Position numbers and translations under genes: made by a program
NCBI RefSeq assembly: GCF_029873635.1
Contig: NC_080423.1
Location: 106,935,988-106,999,987 of the forward strand
Reading direction: 5' to 3'
DNA length: 64,000 nt
DNA from: Malania oleifera
Taxonomy: Eukaryota; Streptophyta; Magnoliopsida; Santalales; Ximeniaceae
Notes under the pieces: generated by a model
The model's input: only the letters and a program-made list of their open reading frames with translations
The model's database searches: none
Told to the model about the DNA's origin: nothing
Shown here: positions 20,546 to 32,682 of the stretch, in pieces
Position numbering within the stretch: position 1 is the first letter of the stretch
Layout of the letters: each line of letters begins with the position of its first letter

Positions 20546-22260
20546 TTAATCTTTTATCTAATATAAAAGTTCAAAAGCAAAAAGAAAAAATTATAAAATA
20601 TATATATATTTTAAATGTAAATGGTAACCTGATGAGTATCTAATCCAAATGTATTTAACCCATTTATTAAATGAGTTGGGTTCAGATTGACTTGTTTATA
20701 AATGGATCGTCTCTTCTCAAACTTAAAAATCTAAAAGGTCCCAATGGACCACCCATTGAGTCTTGCCCTATTTTGCCACTCTTCCAAACGCATATGTAAT
20801 TAAAGACTACTTGTATTTGGTAGACAAATTTTTTTTAGCAATAATGCCCACAATAATTTGATGGTTTTGAAATTTACATTAGTTAAATTATACTCACAAT
20901 TTTAATATCACTTAGTTATGTTATAATTTAGATATTGTTGTTCTTATGCTGTCAATATTATTATTTTTACTGCAATATTAATCTCTATTTTTTTTTTCAA
21001 ATACCATTGAAATTATGCATAAGCAAGTATAGTTATTTAAAATTTGTTGAATTAATTAATAATTAAAGTTATTAAAATATTATATTGTTATCTGTTGTGA
21101 TTTGTGATTGTATTTTATGAAAAAAATAATAAAAGTAATATAAATAATGAGAATATGTATGAAAATAATGGGAGATATGTTAAAATGTTTTTAAAATTTG
21201 AAGATTATGATAGTGTTTGGAAGTATAAATATCGAATTTTAAATTTGAACTTTTATGAATTTGGATAAAACGTAAGAAAGTATTTGCAAGCATGAATTTT
21301 GAGGCTCGGATATGAATTTAAAAGAAATCCAATACAATTTTATATTATATTTTATCAAAATTCAGATAAATGCAAATTCAAATCCCAAAATCTATGCTCT
21401 TAAAGACAAGGTAATACAATTTTTCATTATATTTTTTTTCCAATCCATACAAAAACTTCAAATTGAAGGTGTGAAATCCAAGCACTCAAATATTTTATTA
21501 AATTATTTATGTACTAATGAGAGAAAGAGAATTGAAAATCAAGGTGTCTGATCAGCAAGTGAGAGAGAGGAACGACAAAATAATTTTTTTAAAATATATT
21601 TTAAATTAGTTATATATTTATGAGAGTTGATATAAAGGGGAAAGAAAAGTTAAAGGGGCTACTGGTGTAGGGCCACTTGTTCAGATCGATGAGAGAGAGA
21701 AGATGGAAAATGGAAAAAACAATAAAAATAAAAACAAAAGGCAAGTAAAAAAAATCTAGTGACAATATGTGTCCTACCAAAGTTGATATATAATATAGAT
21801 TTCGATATAGGTTTAATCTATAAAAATTAAATTTATAAATTGAAATACTATAATAATAAAGTGTCACTCTAATTGTAAATCATAAAATTTAACTCTTAAT
21901 TTCCCAAGTTGACAACAATAACAAAAATGAAAGTAATTTTATATTTTATTTATTTGCTATATATCAATAAAAATAAAATAAAAAGTATATCAAAGAACTC
22001 TAAATTATTAGTGTTCGGTTTAAGTGCAAAAAAAACAACAAAAAAAAATGGGGACATTTTTTATATTTCTCAAACTAGAGGGGTGTTTTTAAAATTACAA
22101 CATTTGAGCCCCAAAAATAATATATTAACGTAGCTCGAATCTTGAGGAGGGTTGGTAAGAACTTTTTAGATTTATTGCATTGAATGCAAATAAACATAAG
22201 TTGGCAGACATATGTGCAATAAAAAATAAATAATTTCTTTATTTAATTATTTTCTGCAAC
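20546..22260. other. AT-rich intergenic DNA upstream of CPI1
   Basis: Low-complexity AT-rich sequence with short ORFs lacking any recognised domain. Some short direct repeats, but no LTR ends, inverted ends or gene were found. Confidence 0.5.
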
Positions 22261-22490
22261 ACCTGCAGATTCTTCTTCACACTGATACGACGTCGTTTAG
22301 AGAAGACCGTAACCGAACCCCACGGCCTGCAGGCACCTACCTAGTCCAATAAGTCTCTGGTTGTGTCCGCCTGCGCTGACGGCGCAAAATAGAACTCTGT
22401 AGTTCGGAAATAGAGTGGGTGAACTTTGTCACTTCACACTCTCCCAAGTGGAGATCCGAATTCCTTGGCGGTCAGATCCGGACTCCAAAT
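22261..22490 (+). promoter_or_regulatory. Proximal promoter and 5' leader of CPI1
   Basis: GC content rises sharply from about 22255. An ACGACGTCGT palindrome (22287-22296) has an ACGT core typical of bZIP sites. No close TATA box is seen, as is usual for housekeeping plant genes. The leader runs to the ATG at 22491. The transcription start is not determined. Confidence 0.5.
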
Positions 22491-25400
22491 ATGGGCGGTA
22501 AACCCATCGTTGTCCTCGCCTAGGGTTTCAGTTCGTCGGATTTCGCCGGATTCGTCCGTCGGAATGCCTGATGCTGTTTGGGTTTGTGATTTGTGTCCGC
22601 AGGTACTGAAGTGGCGGCTCCGCATTTGGGTCTGTGGTTTGCCCCAAACCCGAGTAAGAGATGGGGCGAGATGTTCTTTCTTCTCTACACTCCCTTCTGG
22701 CTCACTCTCTGCCTCGGAATCGTCGTTCCCTACAAGCTTTACGAGGTCTGCTCTTGCTCGTTACTCTCCGTTTGTTAGCCGAGAAAACCGATGAAACGAA
22801 AAGAAAAAAATAGTCGCTAGATTTTTATGTGTTTGTCTTGTGCTGTTGAAATAAATCCCGAAAGAATTTTTTTCTTTCAAGATGTTTGATTTACTAGCTT
22901 TAAAGTTAAAAAATGTTGAGAAAGGAAAGAAATTCAAATTCTGAGAAAATTGTTGGACTTCAACTCGGTGGCGCCTTTTGATTTGGTTGCTCAGAAATGT
23001 TGCCAAAGAGTATATTTAAAAAAATAAATAAAAATTCCTCGAATTTTTGGTTATTGATGTAATCATGGACCAAGAAAATGTGAGAGCTTTGAACAATGTG
23101 GGACCTTAGCCCGAGCAGAGGTTTTATGCTTTAATATATTAAGTGGCCTCATGTAGGATACAAATATTTGTTTGTTCAGTGATTGAAATATATTACTAAG
23201 AAATAATTTCGAGTGATTCCCATTTCTGTATTTTTTTTGTTTTCTCTATGGATCATGGAGGTCCACCTATTGTGAATTTGAGCTGGTTTTGTATTCATAA
23301 CATGGAAGATGGAGTGAGGAAGCGATTTTTGAGGTTCACGAAACTTGGTTTCTCAATGCCGGGGCATTCGAGGGGTAAGCATAGATAAAAAAGTTCCAGT
23401 TGTTTACGTGCATTATGGGGCAAGAATAGCTAAAATCATTCCAGTTCTTTACCATGTTCCATCAAGTAATAGCTATTTAGTTCCATCTCCTGGGCTCTGT
23501 TTGCATGGATGTTAGCTGGTATTTGGATATTATTTGTATCAATGATTTGGCCAATCATTCATGATTTTGAGAAGGGTTTTTGATTGATCAAAAAGAAGAA
23601 TCTACTTCAACCGATATGCCCTTAAGCACACTATGGCTCTGATGTGTTCCCTTAACCAAGCCACTACCTGTGATTCGCCGGCTCACAGCTTGGGGAGGGG
23701 TTTTTATTTATTTATCCCGAAGCTATGGAACTTAGGTATGGGTCTTTTGTCGAAATGGGAAATGGAATGGCCTTACTTTTTTTTTTCTTTTTAATTCTTA
23801 TTTATCTTATAATTGATCTTATCGTGAATGATGGAATCTAAGTTTGATACCAAGGTTCCAATTATTTCTGTGATTGAATTAGTATGCTTAATCACAGGTT
23901 TACTAAAAAATTTCACTTGGCAGAGTTTTACAGAATTGGAGTACTTGCTTTTGGGACTTGCATCTGCAGTTCCTTCCTTCTTGATACCTATGCTATTTGT
24001 TGGAAAGGTAAATATTTGTGTTATCATACATTTCTTACAAATTTAATTGCTTAAACTGCATGAAATTGTAAAAAAGTCAATATCAGCCTCTATTCATGGA
24101 AATGAAATCCTAAATGCTGTCATATCAGTTGTCATATGCCCATCTTCAAAGTAATATTTGGATGTTCTTTTAGGTTTGTTTACAAAGTAAATTTTGGTTT
24201 TTTTTTTTTTGTTTTTTTTTCCTTATCGAATACTTCTAAGCCAATGTGAACTGTTAGTAAATTTGCATTTCTTTTGGATTATTCTTGCTTCTCAATTTGG
24301 CACTCCATATGGCTATATCTTTCACAAGCAACTAATGCCTCTCTTTCCTAGAGCTTTGATTTCAATAATTCATCATTTAGCTGCTTAAATGCTCAACAGG
24401 AAGGAAAATTTTAGTAGCTTGTGACTTTAATATGTTTATGACTGTCTTTGTGGGTTTTGATGTTTTTGGCAGGCCGACAGAAGCTTGTGTTGGAAGGATC
24501 GTTATTGGGTAAAGGCAAGTGTTTTTTTTTTTTTTCTCCAGTTTAAAGTCTAACATATGATAAATATGAAAAGGTTATTAGCTACCAACCCTGATAAATA
24601 AGCTATGCATTTATTTTTTTCCTGTTGTGTGTTTAGTCTTAAACTACAAGTTTGCCATTTAACCAACTGTCAAAGACAAACACATCAATTCTACCATATT
24701 TAAATTGTGTTTAGCTTGTAAAATTGGTCTTCTGCGTGGCTTTTTTGTGTAATTGTGTGGGAAGCAGGGTACATTGCACTTGATTGTGTCCAAAGTCGGT
24801 TTTAATGAGTTTGCATCATTTCATTCTAGGTTTTGACAGGGTGGACCTTTTTTTTTTTTATAGGGGCACCATGAGGAGAGGAGGAGGGCTAGGACAAGTG
24901 GGCTTGTATCAAATTATTTTCTTCAGAATTTTCATTCTAGAAAATTATTTACTTGAGGTAGAACAAAACCTAATTTTTGGACTAAAATCTGAAGAGGACA
25001 GGTTTAGTTTGTAAACATCATAGCAAGTTGTATGCTTACATACAATTTAGGCTCACTTTGAAATTTTGTTTCAGCATTTCCATATATGAGATGCTAACTA
25101 TCATGCAGTTTGTTGATTATCATTTGGTCATTAGTCCATGGTGCAAGACCAGTAGATCTATAATTATTTTTCCTAAATTAATACAGTTGTTTTTGAAAAT
25201 GTCTACTGCTGGGTATCACTGCTTTAGTCCCTCCCTTATTGGTCTAGGCTTTATGGCCTATTAAGAAGCCAGGTGCCCAATCTGCATATTTTGTTAAGAT
25301 AAAATTGAGTAAAGATACTATAGCATTTTTCTAAGAAGAAAAATTGAAAGGCCATAATTGGCCAGGTAAATCAATTTTGAGAGTGTTGTCTTCTTGTTTT

Positions 25401-28230
25401 CGGCAGTATTTAAAATTTTGTCTGATGAGTAATTCTTATAAATTCTAATGCAGTTTCTGGGTATTAGTTGTTCAACTTTTTTTCTTTCTTTGTTTTAAAA
25501 ACCAGTCTTCTTGTTATGTTTTTGTGCTTTCACAAAGTTAATATTTTGTTTGTAGAAACTTATTATAAGTCCAGTGGCATTTACCTCTGCATAGCATGTT
25601 GTCCCAAATTTTTATCTGATGAATAATTCTTATAAATTCTAATGCAGTTTTTGGGTATTAATCATTCAACCTTTATTTTTTATTTTTCTTGTTGTAAAAA
25701 TCAGTCTTCTTGTTATGTTTTTGTGCTTTCACAAAGTTAATATTTTGTTATAGAAACTTATTTATAAGCCTGACCTATGAAATTGTTATCGTGACAGGCC
25801 AGTCTTTGGATAATGATCTTTAGTTACGTTGGGAATTACTTTTGGACACATTATTTCTTCACAGTTTTGGGTGCTTCATATACCTTTCCCTCATGGAAGA
25901 TGAATGATGTAAGCTACTAAGCAAGTAATTAAACAAGTATTATTCTGTAGTCAGGTTGTGAGTTGTTTCGTCAGTTTACTAGTTTATTTATTTCTTGTAT
26001 CACAATATTTATATATGTTATTATTTCTTTGTAGGTACCTCACACAACTTTCCTTCTTGCATATGTATGCTTCCTATTTTACCACATGATATCAAATATA
26101 ACACTTCGCAGGCTACGGCATTCTCTTGCTGGCTTGCCTGAGAAAATTCAGTGGGTCATTGAGGCTGCTTGGATTTTGGCTCTTTCTTATTTCATAGCAT
26201 ACCTAGAAACCTTTGCTATTTCCAGTGTAAGTGGAAATTCAGTGCTAGACTGCTGTTTCTTTGAAAAGTTCTTAACGCATCCACTGGGCCACAAATGTTT
26301 GAATTAAAGCTGTGACAATGCTATTTTTGTTTTGATCTTTTGCAGTTCCCTTATTATGAATTTGTGGATCGGGCGTCCATGTACAGAATTGGATCCTTGT
26401 TTTATGCAATTTATTTCATCGTAAGCTTCCCAATGTTTCTGAGGTAAAGAATTCTGTTCTACGAATCAAGAAAAAGTATCTCTATTCTTGTCTAGAAGAG
26501 TGTGAGAACTCATACTATGTTTGTGAGAGTGTTATAAAATTTATGGGGCTCGCATTGTAGTATCCATGATTTTTACAACTATTTGTGCAAGTTTTCAGTG
26601 TTTAGGATGATATTCAGAGCTTATATGTTTTATCTTATGGGATAAAATTTATGAATCACCTCTCGAGTGCATGCTTGTACAATCAGCAGTGGTCTGTGGC
26701 CCATTTTCTGCTTATCTCTTGTCAAACATGATCTTACTATCAGAATATTTTTGCTATCTGATATGTAAGTTGTCAACTCTATCCCATTGTTTTGGATTGT
26801 GCGCATGTTTGGGGATGTACTTCATCATGTTCACTGTTGACTTTACACAATTGTTGGTGATGAGACAAAACTTGGTGTAAATACCAAGTTAGAATCACAA
26901 AGAGATGCTTTGGATCAGAAAGTATTTTAGAATGGTCTAAAATGGGAAGTGCAATTTGTGGTGTGAAGTAGAACTGGAGTTATATTAGAAGAATACATAA
27001 AATTATTGACTATATTATATACCTGAAGAGCAACTGTTTTTGTAATTACATTATCAACTAGGAGGGGGATCAACATTAATAATTGGCGTGGAGTAGGATA
27101 AAGTAGAGCGCTTATGAAGTTAAGTTATTGGTACATAACAAATTATTTACTAGGATGAAGTAGGACACTAATAATGACTTGCCTGCCTGATGCATATAGC
27201 TGGAGTCTTTATTAAATTTTCTCATGCTTTATTTTATTTCCTGAAAAAAATGTAAATTTTTTTCAGATGATCTATATATATTTTTTTCCCAAGATTTAAA
27301 CCATGCGGCTGTTTTGTTATCTAATGTTCTTTGAGGAAATTAAAAGAAATTTTTTGGCAAAGAATGTAGAAAGATAAGGAAGTGCTTCAAGTATGAGGAA
27401 ATTGCGGAACATTGTGGACTACACAAGAAAGGCTTGTTGTCCTATTAGTCTATTGTTAAAAAATAACGCGTATAGCCCTAAACATGCACAATGGTGAGAA
27501 GGTGCTATATTTTGGATATTTTTTTTGTTGAGTTGAGCTTTGATTGTCAAATTTTGGCTTTCGATCCTATTTATTATTATTTATTTTGGTTGTTGATAGA
27601 ATTGTAGTTCTTGATCCTTTTGTTAATGATGGTGACTTATTTTTTATAATCCTGACTAGACAATAATGAATGAGCATTTTGTATAGTTTTTGAGCCAGTA
27701 TAATAGTGGGTTTTGGTTTTTCTTAATGCTGGTATTAAAGACCCTACTTTGTCATTTGCGGCAAACAACATGGAATTTTACTTTTTCTAGACTGATTTAA
27801 GGTGTCTGCCTTGCTTTGGCCAATGGAAAAGAAAAAGTATATATATAATAAAAAAATCCAAACCAAATTAGATATAAAACACAGGAGTAATAAACACACA
27901 AACATGCACGCAATCACACGCGAGCTCATCAATATGTATTTGTTTGGTAAAATGCTCATATTTGCCTTTTGTGTTTATGTTTTTCACCTCTGGGAAATGG
28001 TATCCTTAATTTAAAGGGGTTTCACTGATATAAGCAGGGTCGGCGAGAAACCTGGGGATCCATGGGATCTACCCAGAGTAGCAGTGGATGCCCTGGGAGC
28101 TGCAATGCTGGTCACCATAATACTTGATCTCTGGCGCATCTTTCTGGGCCCTATCGTTCCGACTCCAGACTCCAAACAGTGCCTTCAACCAGGACTCCCA
28201 TGGTTTCCAGGACATGCCAGTGAAGCTTGA
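22491..28230 (+). CDS. CPI1: Cycloeucalenol cycloisomerase (cyclopropyl sterol isomerase), complete eight-exon gene
   Basis: The enzyme opens the 9,19-cyclopropane ring of cycloeucalenol to give obtusifoliol (EC 5.5.1.9) in phytosterol synthesis, after SMT1 and before CYP51, in the ER membrane. Exons: 22491-22497, 22603-22745, 23924-24007, 24473-24514, 25798-25908, 26035-26226, 26346-26443, 28038-28230. All phases join, giving about 289 residues against 280 in Arabidopsis. Family blocks in order: NPSKRWGEMFFLLYTPFW, FTELEYLLLGLASAVP, DRSLCWKDRYWVK, FSYVGNYFWTHYFF, NITLRRLRHS, FPYYEFVDRASMYRIG, VAVDALGAAMLVTIILDLWR, LGPIVPTPD. Several hydrophobic spans fit a membrane protein. A stop at 22587 in the exon-2 frame excludes an upstream ATG there; the 7-nt exon ATGGGCG restores an MGG start. 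Intron 3-side donor of exon 4 is AAG|GCAAGT, a GC-AG intron. No stops, so it is probably functional. Confidence 0.95.
25413..25771 (+). repeat. Direct duplication inside CPI1 intron 4
   Basis: Two copies of about 160 bases, 25413-25571 and 25606-25771, with a 34-base spacer. Both hold TAATTCTTATAAATTC and CAGTCTTCTTGTTATG, with a few substitutions and small indels. The second copy ends 26 bases before exon 5, so it supplies that exon's branch-point region. Confidence 0.85.
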
Positions 28231-28560
28231 CACTTTCCTTGTAGGCCACACCAAGTGTGCCTCCCCCTCGCTTAGGTTCTCTCAGCTGAAGCAGCCAACC
28301 CAGGTTTAATCTGGGGGATTCCATTGTTCATGCTGTACCAAATTTATTTGGTCATTACTGTATTGTACCATTTTCTGTCGAGGACATTGGTTCAATGGCT
28401 GACTGCACTTCCATAGGTGCATTGTTACATTTTTTTTGGGTCAATCTGTTTGTAGTGAAACTGTCTGTTTGATGGAACCGTGACTTCTGATCATTCCTTT
28501 TTTGTTCTCTATCTCTTGGAAAAAATTATTCTTTTCTTGTGGAATAATGTATTTAAAAAA
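28231..28560 (+). other. CPI1 3' UTR and likely poly(A) region
   Basis: T-rich sequence after the stop, with AATAATGTATTTAAA near 28543 as a possible polyadenylation element followed by an A run. The exact cleavage site is not visible. Confidence 0.45.
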
Positions 28561-28649
28561 AATGATTTATTCAATTGAAAACAAGGCGACAAATAAGATG
28601 TGAAAATTAGAAGAATAAATTTCTAATTTATTTCTAGATAAGTTATTTC

Positions 28650-28680
<31 letters not shown>

Positions 28681-29440
28681 AGATTTTTACCTGAATGCTA
28701 TCTTAAAATATTAGTTATAATTTTACCATTTTTTCAGGTGAAATTTTAAGTTTATATCTTGAATTTTATAAAATAAAACGAGAAATGCTTACAAGAAATG
28801 ATAAATTAGTAGGTTAGGTAGTTGGAGTATGTCACATTTATGTAACCAATCATATCTTGAAATTTGTTGGATGATTTTGAAATAAAATTAACCAATTACT
28901 TCAACTTTATAAGATCACTTAAAATCTTAAAAAAATTGGAGGTGTGATTGATTGTCTATCTTAAGGTTTGTTTGTTGATTTAAAATGTGATATAATTAAA
29001 ATGTATAGCCTAATAATTCCTCGAGTGAGTATGGTCGTGCATTACTTGAGTATGTTTTAAAATAAATAGAACTGAACTCTTTGCAAATACTTCTCATGTG
29101 TGTTGTTGCATAAGCTATTTAAACTTAATAGAGAACCAATTCTTCTCTAGGCCAAACGATTTTTTGTATCCGCTCTTTTATTTCTATTAAATAAAGTATA
29201 GAATAAGCTTCTCAATTTTTAAAGGGTTAGTGATACATAAGATTGACAAATTTTTTTTATTAAAAAGTTAGATATATTAACGAAATTGTTTATACTAAAT
29301 ATTTATATGTCAATTCATATCTTTACAAATTCATCTTAGTTGATATCAAATCAGTTGAGATTTTTGAGATTTTTGAAATCCTTGACAAACATGATTCGAC
29401 AAATTAGCATTAATAAAAGTGAAAATTAATCATAAATGGG
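28561..29440. other. AT-rich intergenic DNA downstream of CPI1
   Basis: Contains a (TA)n run at about 28656-28680. No gene or element boundary was recognised. Confidence 0.5.
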
Positions 29441-30600
29441 GAAACAATCCCAACATGACAAAGAAGTTTTCTTAACCATTCTTCCCAACTGAGTTTAATT
29501 ATTGGGACTATAGGGATGTTTCGACAAAAATCTTTTGTCAACAAAATAATGGGTACTCCTTTTCAAGGTTTATATATTTTGACAAAAAAAATATGACAAT
29601 TGAAGTCCCCCACTGACTTCATGAATGGTGAGATCAGTTTGGATCATTTGCGAACTTCTTTCCCTGTTAACTTAAACACAACTACAAGCTTTTGAGTGAC
29701 AATATTAATCTTCCGGACCATTGGTTTGAATTCTCATTATTGTTCATATTTTACAAAACCTTTTAGCTTAACTTGGAACTTAATGATGGAATATGATTCT
29801 CAATATAAAATTATTGGACAACACAAGGTTCCATATTTTAGAAGCCAAGTTAAGATAAAATGGTGGGGCTGTATCAATTTGATTAGTTTGACAAAATTTG
29901 CTATTGCAAAATGGGTTGAGCAAAATCTCTGATTAAACAAATCACATGACCAAACAAAAATTTTAATGACAAAAGCTCAAGTACAGGCAAGGTTAGTTGT
30001 GCCAAATCCAAAGAAGAAATAATTTTGATCTTGAACAAGACTATGTCTACTTGCTTAAATGATGACAATGTCTCTCAGTTGAACTGCCTTCAGGACAACA
30101 AGAATGACCACTATAAAATTAATTTTTACAAGAGTAATATTGCCGGTACAAGACAGACGACAATTTGCTAACCTATAAAGTTACGTGATGAAGACATACA
30201 AAATAAATAAAGATATCTGACAAGAAATAAAGTAAGGATGTCTGACAAGAAATAAAGTAAAGATGCTTGACAAGAGTTAAAGAGTGATGAAAAAAGAACA
30301 GTTGAGTTTAAAAGAAGAAAAGGTTCGAAGAACGATTGTGATTGCTTGAAAAAAAGGATATCTTGTCTATAAATTATAAAGAAGCAAACCATTCAAAGCA
30401 AATCGGTTTTGAAAAATCTCAGTACCCTTTACAAATCCTCTCCTAAATTTCTTCTTTGTACTCTCTTCTATTGTTGTAATCCCATCTTGATAATTGTTGT
30501 AATATAGTGATTAAGACTAATTATCAAACTTTGTATCAGACATTATACTATTCATCCAAAAATTAAAATAAGATCAATTTTGTTGCTGAATAAAAATTTC
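29441..30600 (+). pseudogene. Degenerate retroelement, possibly an endogenous pararetrovirus remnant
   Basis: A 78-codon open frame at 29696-29932 ends with a Lys/Trp-rich block (VKIKWWG) and an AKWVEQNL end. Frames before it (29480-29690) are broken by stops. Downstream, three 25-base repeats, a TATAAATTATAAAG box near 30370 and a leader precede CTTTGTATCAGAC (30530). The KWW block plus a strong TATA/leader downstream reminds me of the C-terminal and promoter regions of endogenous caulimovirid copies in plants, but I cannot show an RT or movement-protein motif. It could equally be a decayed LTR element. The call is tentative and no intact viral gene is present. Confidence 0.3.
30211..30284 (+). 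repeat. Three tandem 25-base units
   Basis: Three copies built on GACAAGAAATAAAGTAA (third copy changed to GACAAGAGTTAAAG), directly upstream of a TATA-like region. Confidence 0.8.
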
Positions 30601-31099
30601 GATGACCTCTGACGAATCTTCCAATCTCGATCACCTGAAAAGGATGTAGAAAAGATTGGCTTGGAGGACCCGGGGTGTACTCCGGGGGATCTTTCCAATG
30701 CCTAAGTCAGAGATTGGCTTTGAGAGGTATGAAGCAATAGTAAAGTATGGTTTAAAATGAGATACCTTTACTCTTCTATGTTACCTCCTTTTATAGTGGC
30801 GAGGTTTGACTCTTGGGGAGACCCGCCATTATGACGTCCGACGTGGATCTCTTTAGTCATTATTGGATTGGAGCTAAATGCTCTTACCAGAGCATTTGAC
30901 TTGGGCTATGATTGCCCTCATCAATGTTGAGTTTTGGCTTCCTTCTACTTTGGTGTTGATATATTTAGGGCATATCAGTTGCCCTCCCTAGTTTCGAATT
31001 TTCGGAACTTATTCTTGAAATTTCAAAAGTTGCCCTATCTTTTCCCCTTTTCTTCTTCTTCTTCTTCTTCTTCTTCCTTTTTTTTTTTAACACTGTGTA
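30601..31099. other. Unclassified repetitive-looking segment
   Basis: Contains GACCCGGGGTGTACTCCGGG (a partly self-complementary stretch) near 30669 and GCCTAAGTCAGAGATTGG near 30700, a style common in plant LTR and Mutator-like elements. A (TTC)n run is at 31042-31077. No coding frame or element ends were identified. Confidence 0.35.
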
Positions 31100-32160
31100 G
31101 GGAGGTTGGTTGGTCCGAGCTGATAATGGAGCCCGTCTGACTTTGCCGAGCCGATTTAGGGGCTAGTTCAATTTTTCCGAGCCGATTTCACAGGGGACGA
31201 CTAGCCTAAGCTGATAAGGGAGCCCATTTGGCTTTGTTGAGGTGGTTTAGGGGCCAATTCGGCTTTGCCAAGCTGATGTCATGGGGGATGGCTGGCCCAA
31301 GCCAATAATGGAGCCCATTCGGCTTTGCCGAGCCGCCGAACTACTATTCATTCAAAATTCTTGCCGAGGTGCCGAGATTCTCTTCATCGGCATTCTTGCC
31401 GAGCTGCCAAGCTGCTCTTCGTGGGCATTCTTGCCGAGCTATCGAGCTACTCTTTGTGGGCATTCTTCCAAGCTGCTCTTCATAGGCATTCTTGTCGAGC
31501 TGCCGAGTTGATCTTCGTAGGCATTATTGTCGAGGTACCGAATTGAACTTTGGGGGCATTCTTGCCAAGCTACCAAGCTGCTCTTCATGGGCATTCTTGC
31601 CGAATTGCGAAGCTACTCTTCGTGGGCATTCTCACCAAGCTGCTCTTCATAGGAATTCTTGTCGAGCTGCCAAGCTACTCTTCATGGGAATTTTGCCGAG
31701 CTATTCCTCATGGGAATTTTTGTCGAGCTGCTCTTCATGGCCATTCTTGTCGAGCTACTATTCATGAGCATTCTTGCCGAGCTGCCAAGCTGCTTTTCGT
31801 GGGCATTCCTGCTGAGCTACCAAGCTGCTCTTTATAGGCATTCCTGTTGAGCTGCCAAGCTGCTCTTCATGGGCATTCTTTTGGCCTCATGAGCTTTGCA
31901 CGTCAGTTGGGTTGATTTTGCCTAATGAGCTATGCTTATTTGTTGGGTAGTCTTCTGGCCTCATGAGCTTTGTTTTTTAGTTGGGCCGATTTTTCCTATT
32001 GAGTTGTTCTCATTTGTTAGGTAATCTTTTGGCCCCACGAGCTTTGCACGTCAATGGGGCCGATATTGCCTAATGGGTAGTGCTTATTTGTTGGGTAGCC
32101 TTCTGACCTCATGAGCTTTGCTCGTCAGTTGGGTCGTTGTTGTAGAGTTTCGAGGTCCTC
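31100..32160. repeat. Composite minisatellite (about 100-bp and 35-bp units)
   Basis: Three zones. 31110-31330: about 100-base units with GGAGCCCATTCGGCTTTGCC. 31370-31880: about 14 units of 35 bases built on GGCATTCTTGCCGAGCTGCC plus AAGCTGCTCTTCAT, some shortened by 9 bases (unit starts 31389, 31424, 31459, 31485, 31520, 31555). 31880-32130: units of roughly 100 bases with CCTCATGAGCTTTGC. The 35-base period is not a multiple of three, so reading frames stay open in all frames without coding. Confidence 0.88.
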
Positions 32161-32302
32161 CCATTATATATTGATTGCACCTATAGTGTAGTGACCTAGA
32201 GGAATTATAGTACTTAAATAATAAAGAGGAAGAAAAGGAAATTAAAAAGGAGGCACAGCTTCGCGTTCGTCAACGACGTGACATATTGGGCTTGTCGACA
32301 AA

Positions 32303-32651
32303 TGTAAGAACCCGACTCGTGATAAATGGATTAATTATATAAAAGAAGGGTAAATTGGTAATTGAGCAGAGTTTGTCGACGAAGCCAAAGTTCGTCGATG
32401 AAGTCTATGTGCTGCACGTCAACGAAATTTAGAGGCTCATCAACGAGGGAATGCTGAGAGGTTTAGAAAAATTGGAAATATCCGACTCGTCGACGAAACC
32501 GCCGTCTGGTCGAAGAGAAACCCGGTGAACTCGTCGACGAAGACGTCATCTCATCGACAAATTCACCTGAGTCAAAGGCCTTTAAAAGATCTTTGGGGTT
32601 GCTATGGGGCTAAGAAAACCCATATCTCTCTCCCTCTCTCTCTAGAACTCG

Positions 32652-32682
<31 letters not shown>

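Noticed and set aside
22593..22778. CPI1 starting at a GTG at 22593
   Set aside because: Nuclear plant genes need ATG in this context, and the preceding CCGCAG is a splice acceptor; the 7-nt upstream exon explains the start.
28069..28309. Two 61-codon ORFs on opposite strands
   Set aside because: Shadows of the last CPI1 exon in other frames.
31281..31850. Five overlapping plus-strand ORFs of 63-95 codons
   Set aside because: All are readings of the 35-bp minisatellite, whose non-triplet period keeps every frame open. No domain.
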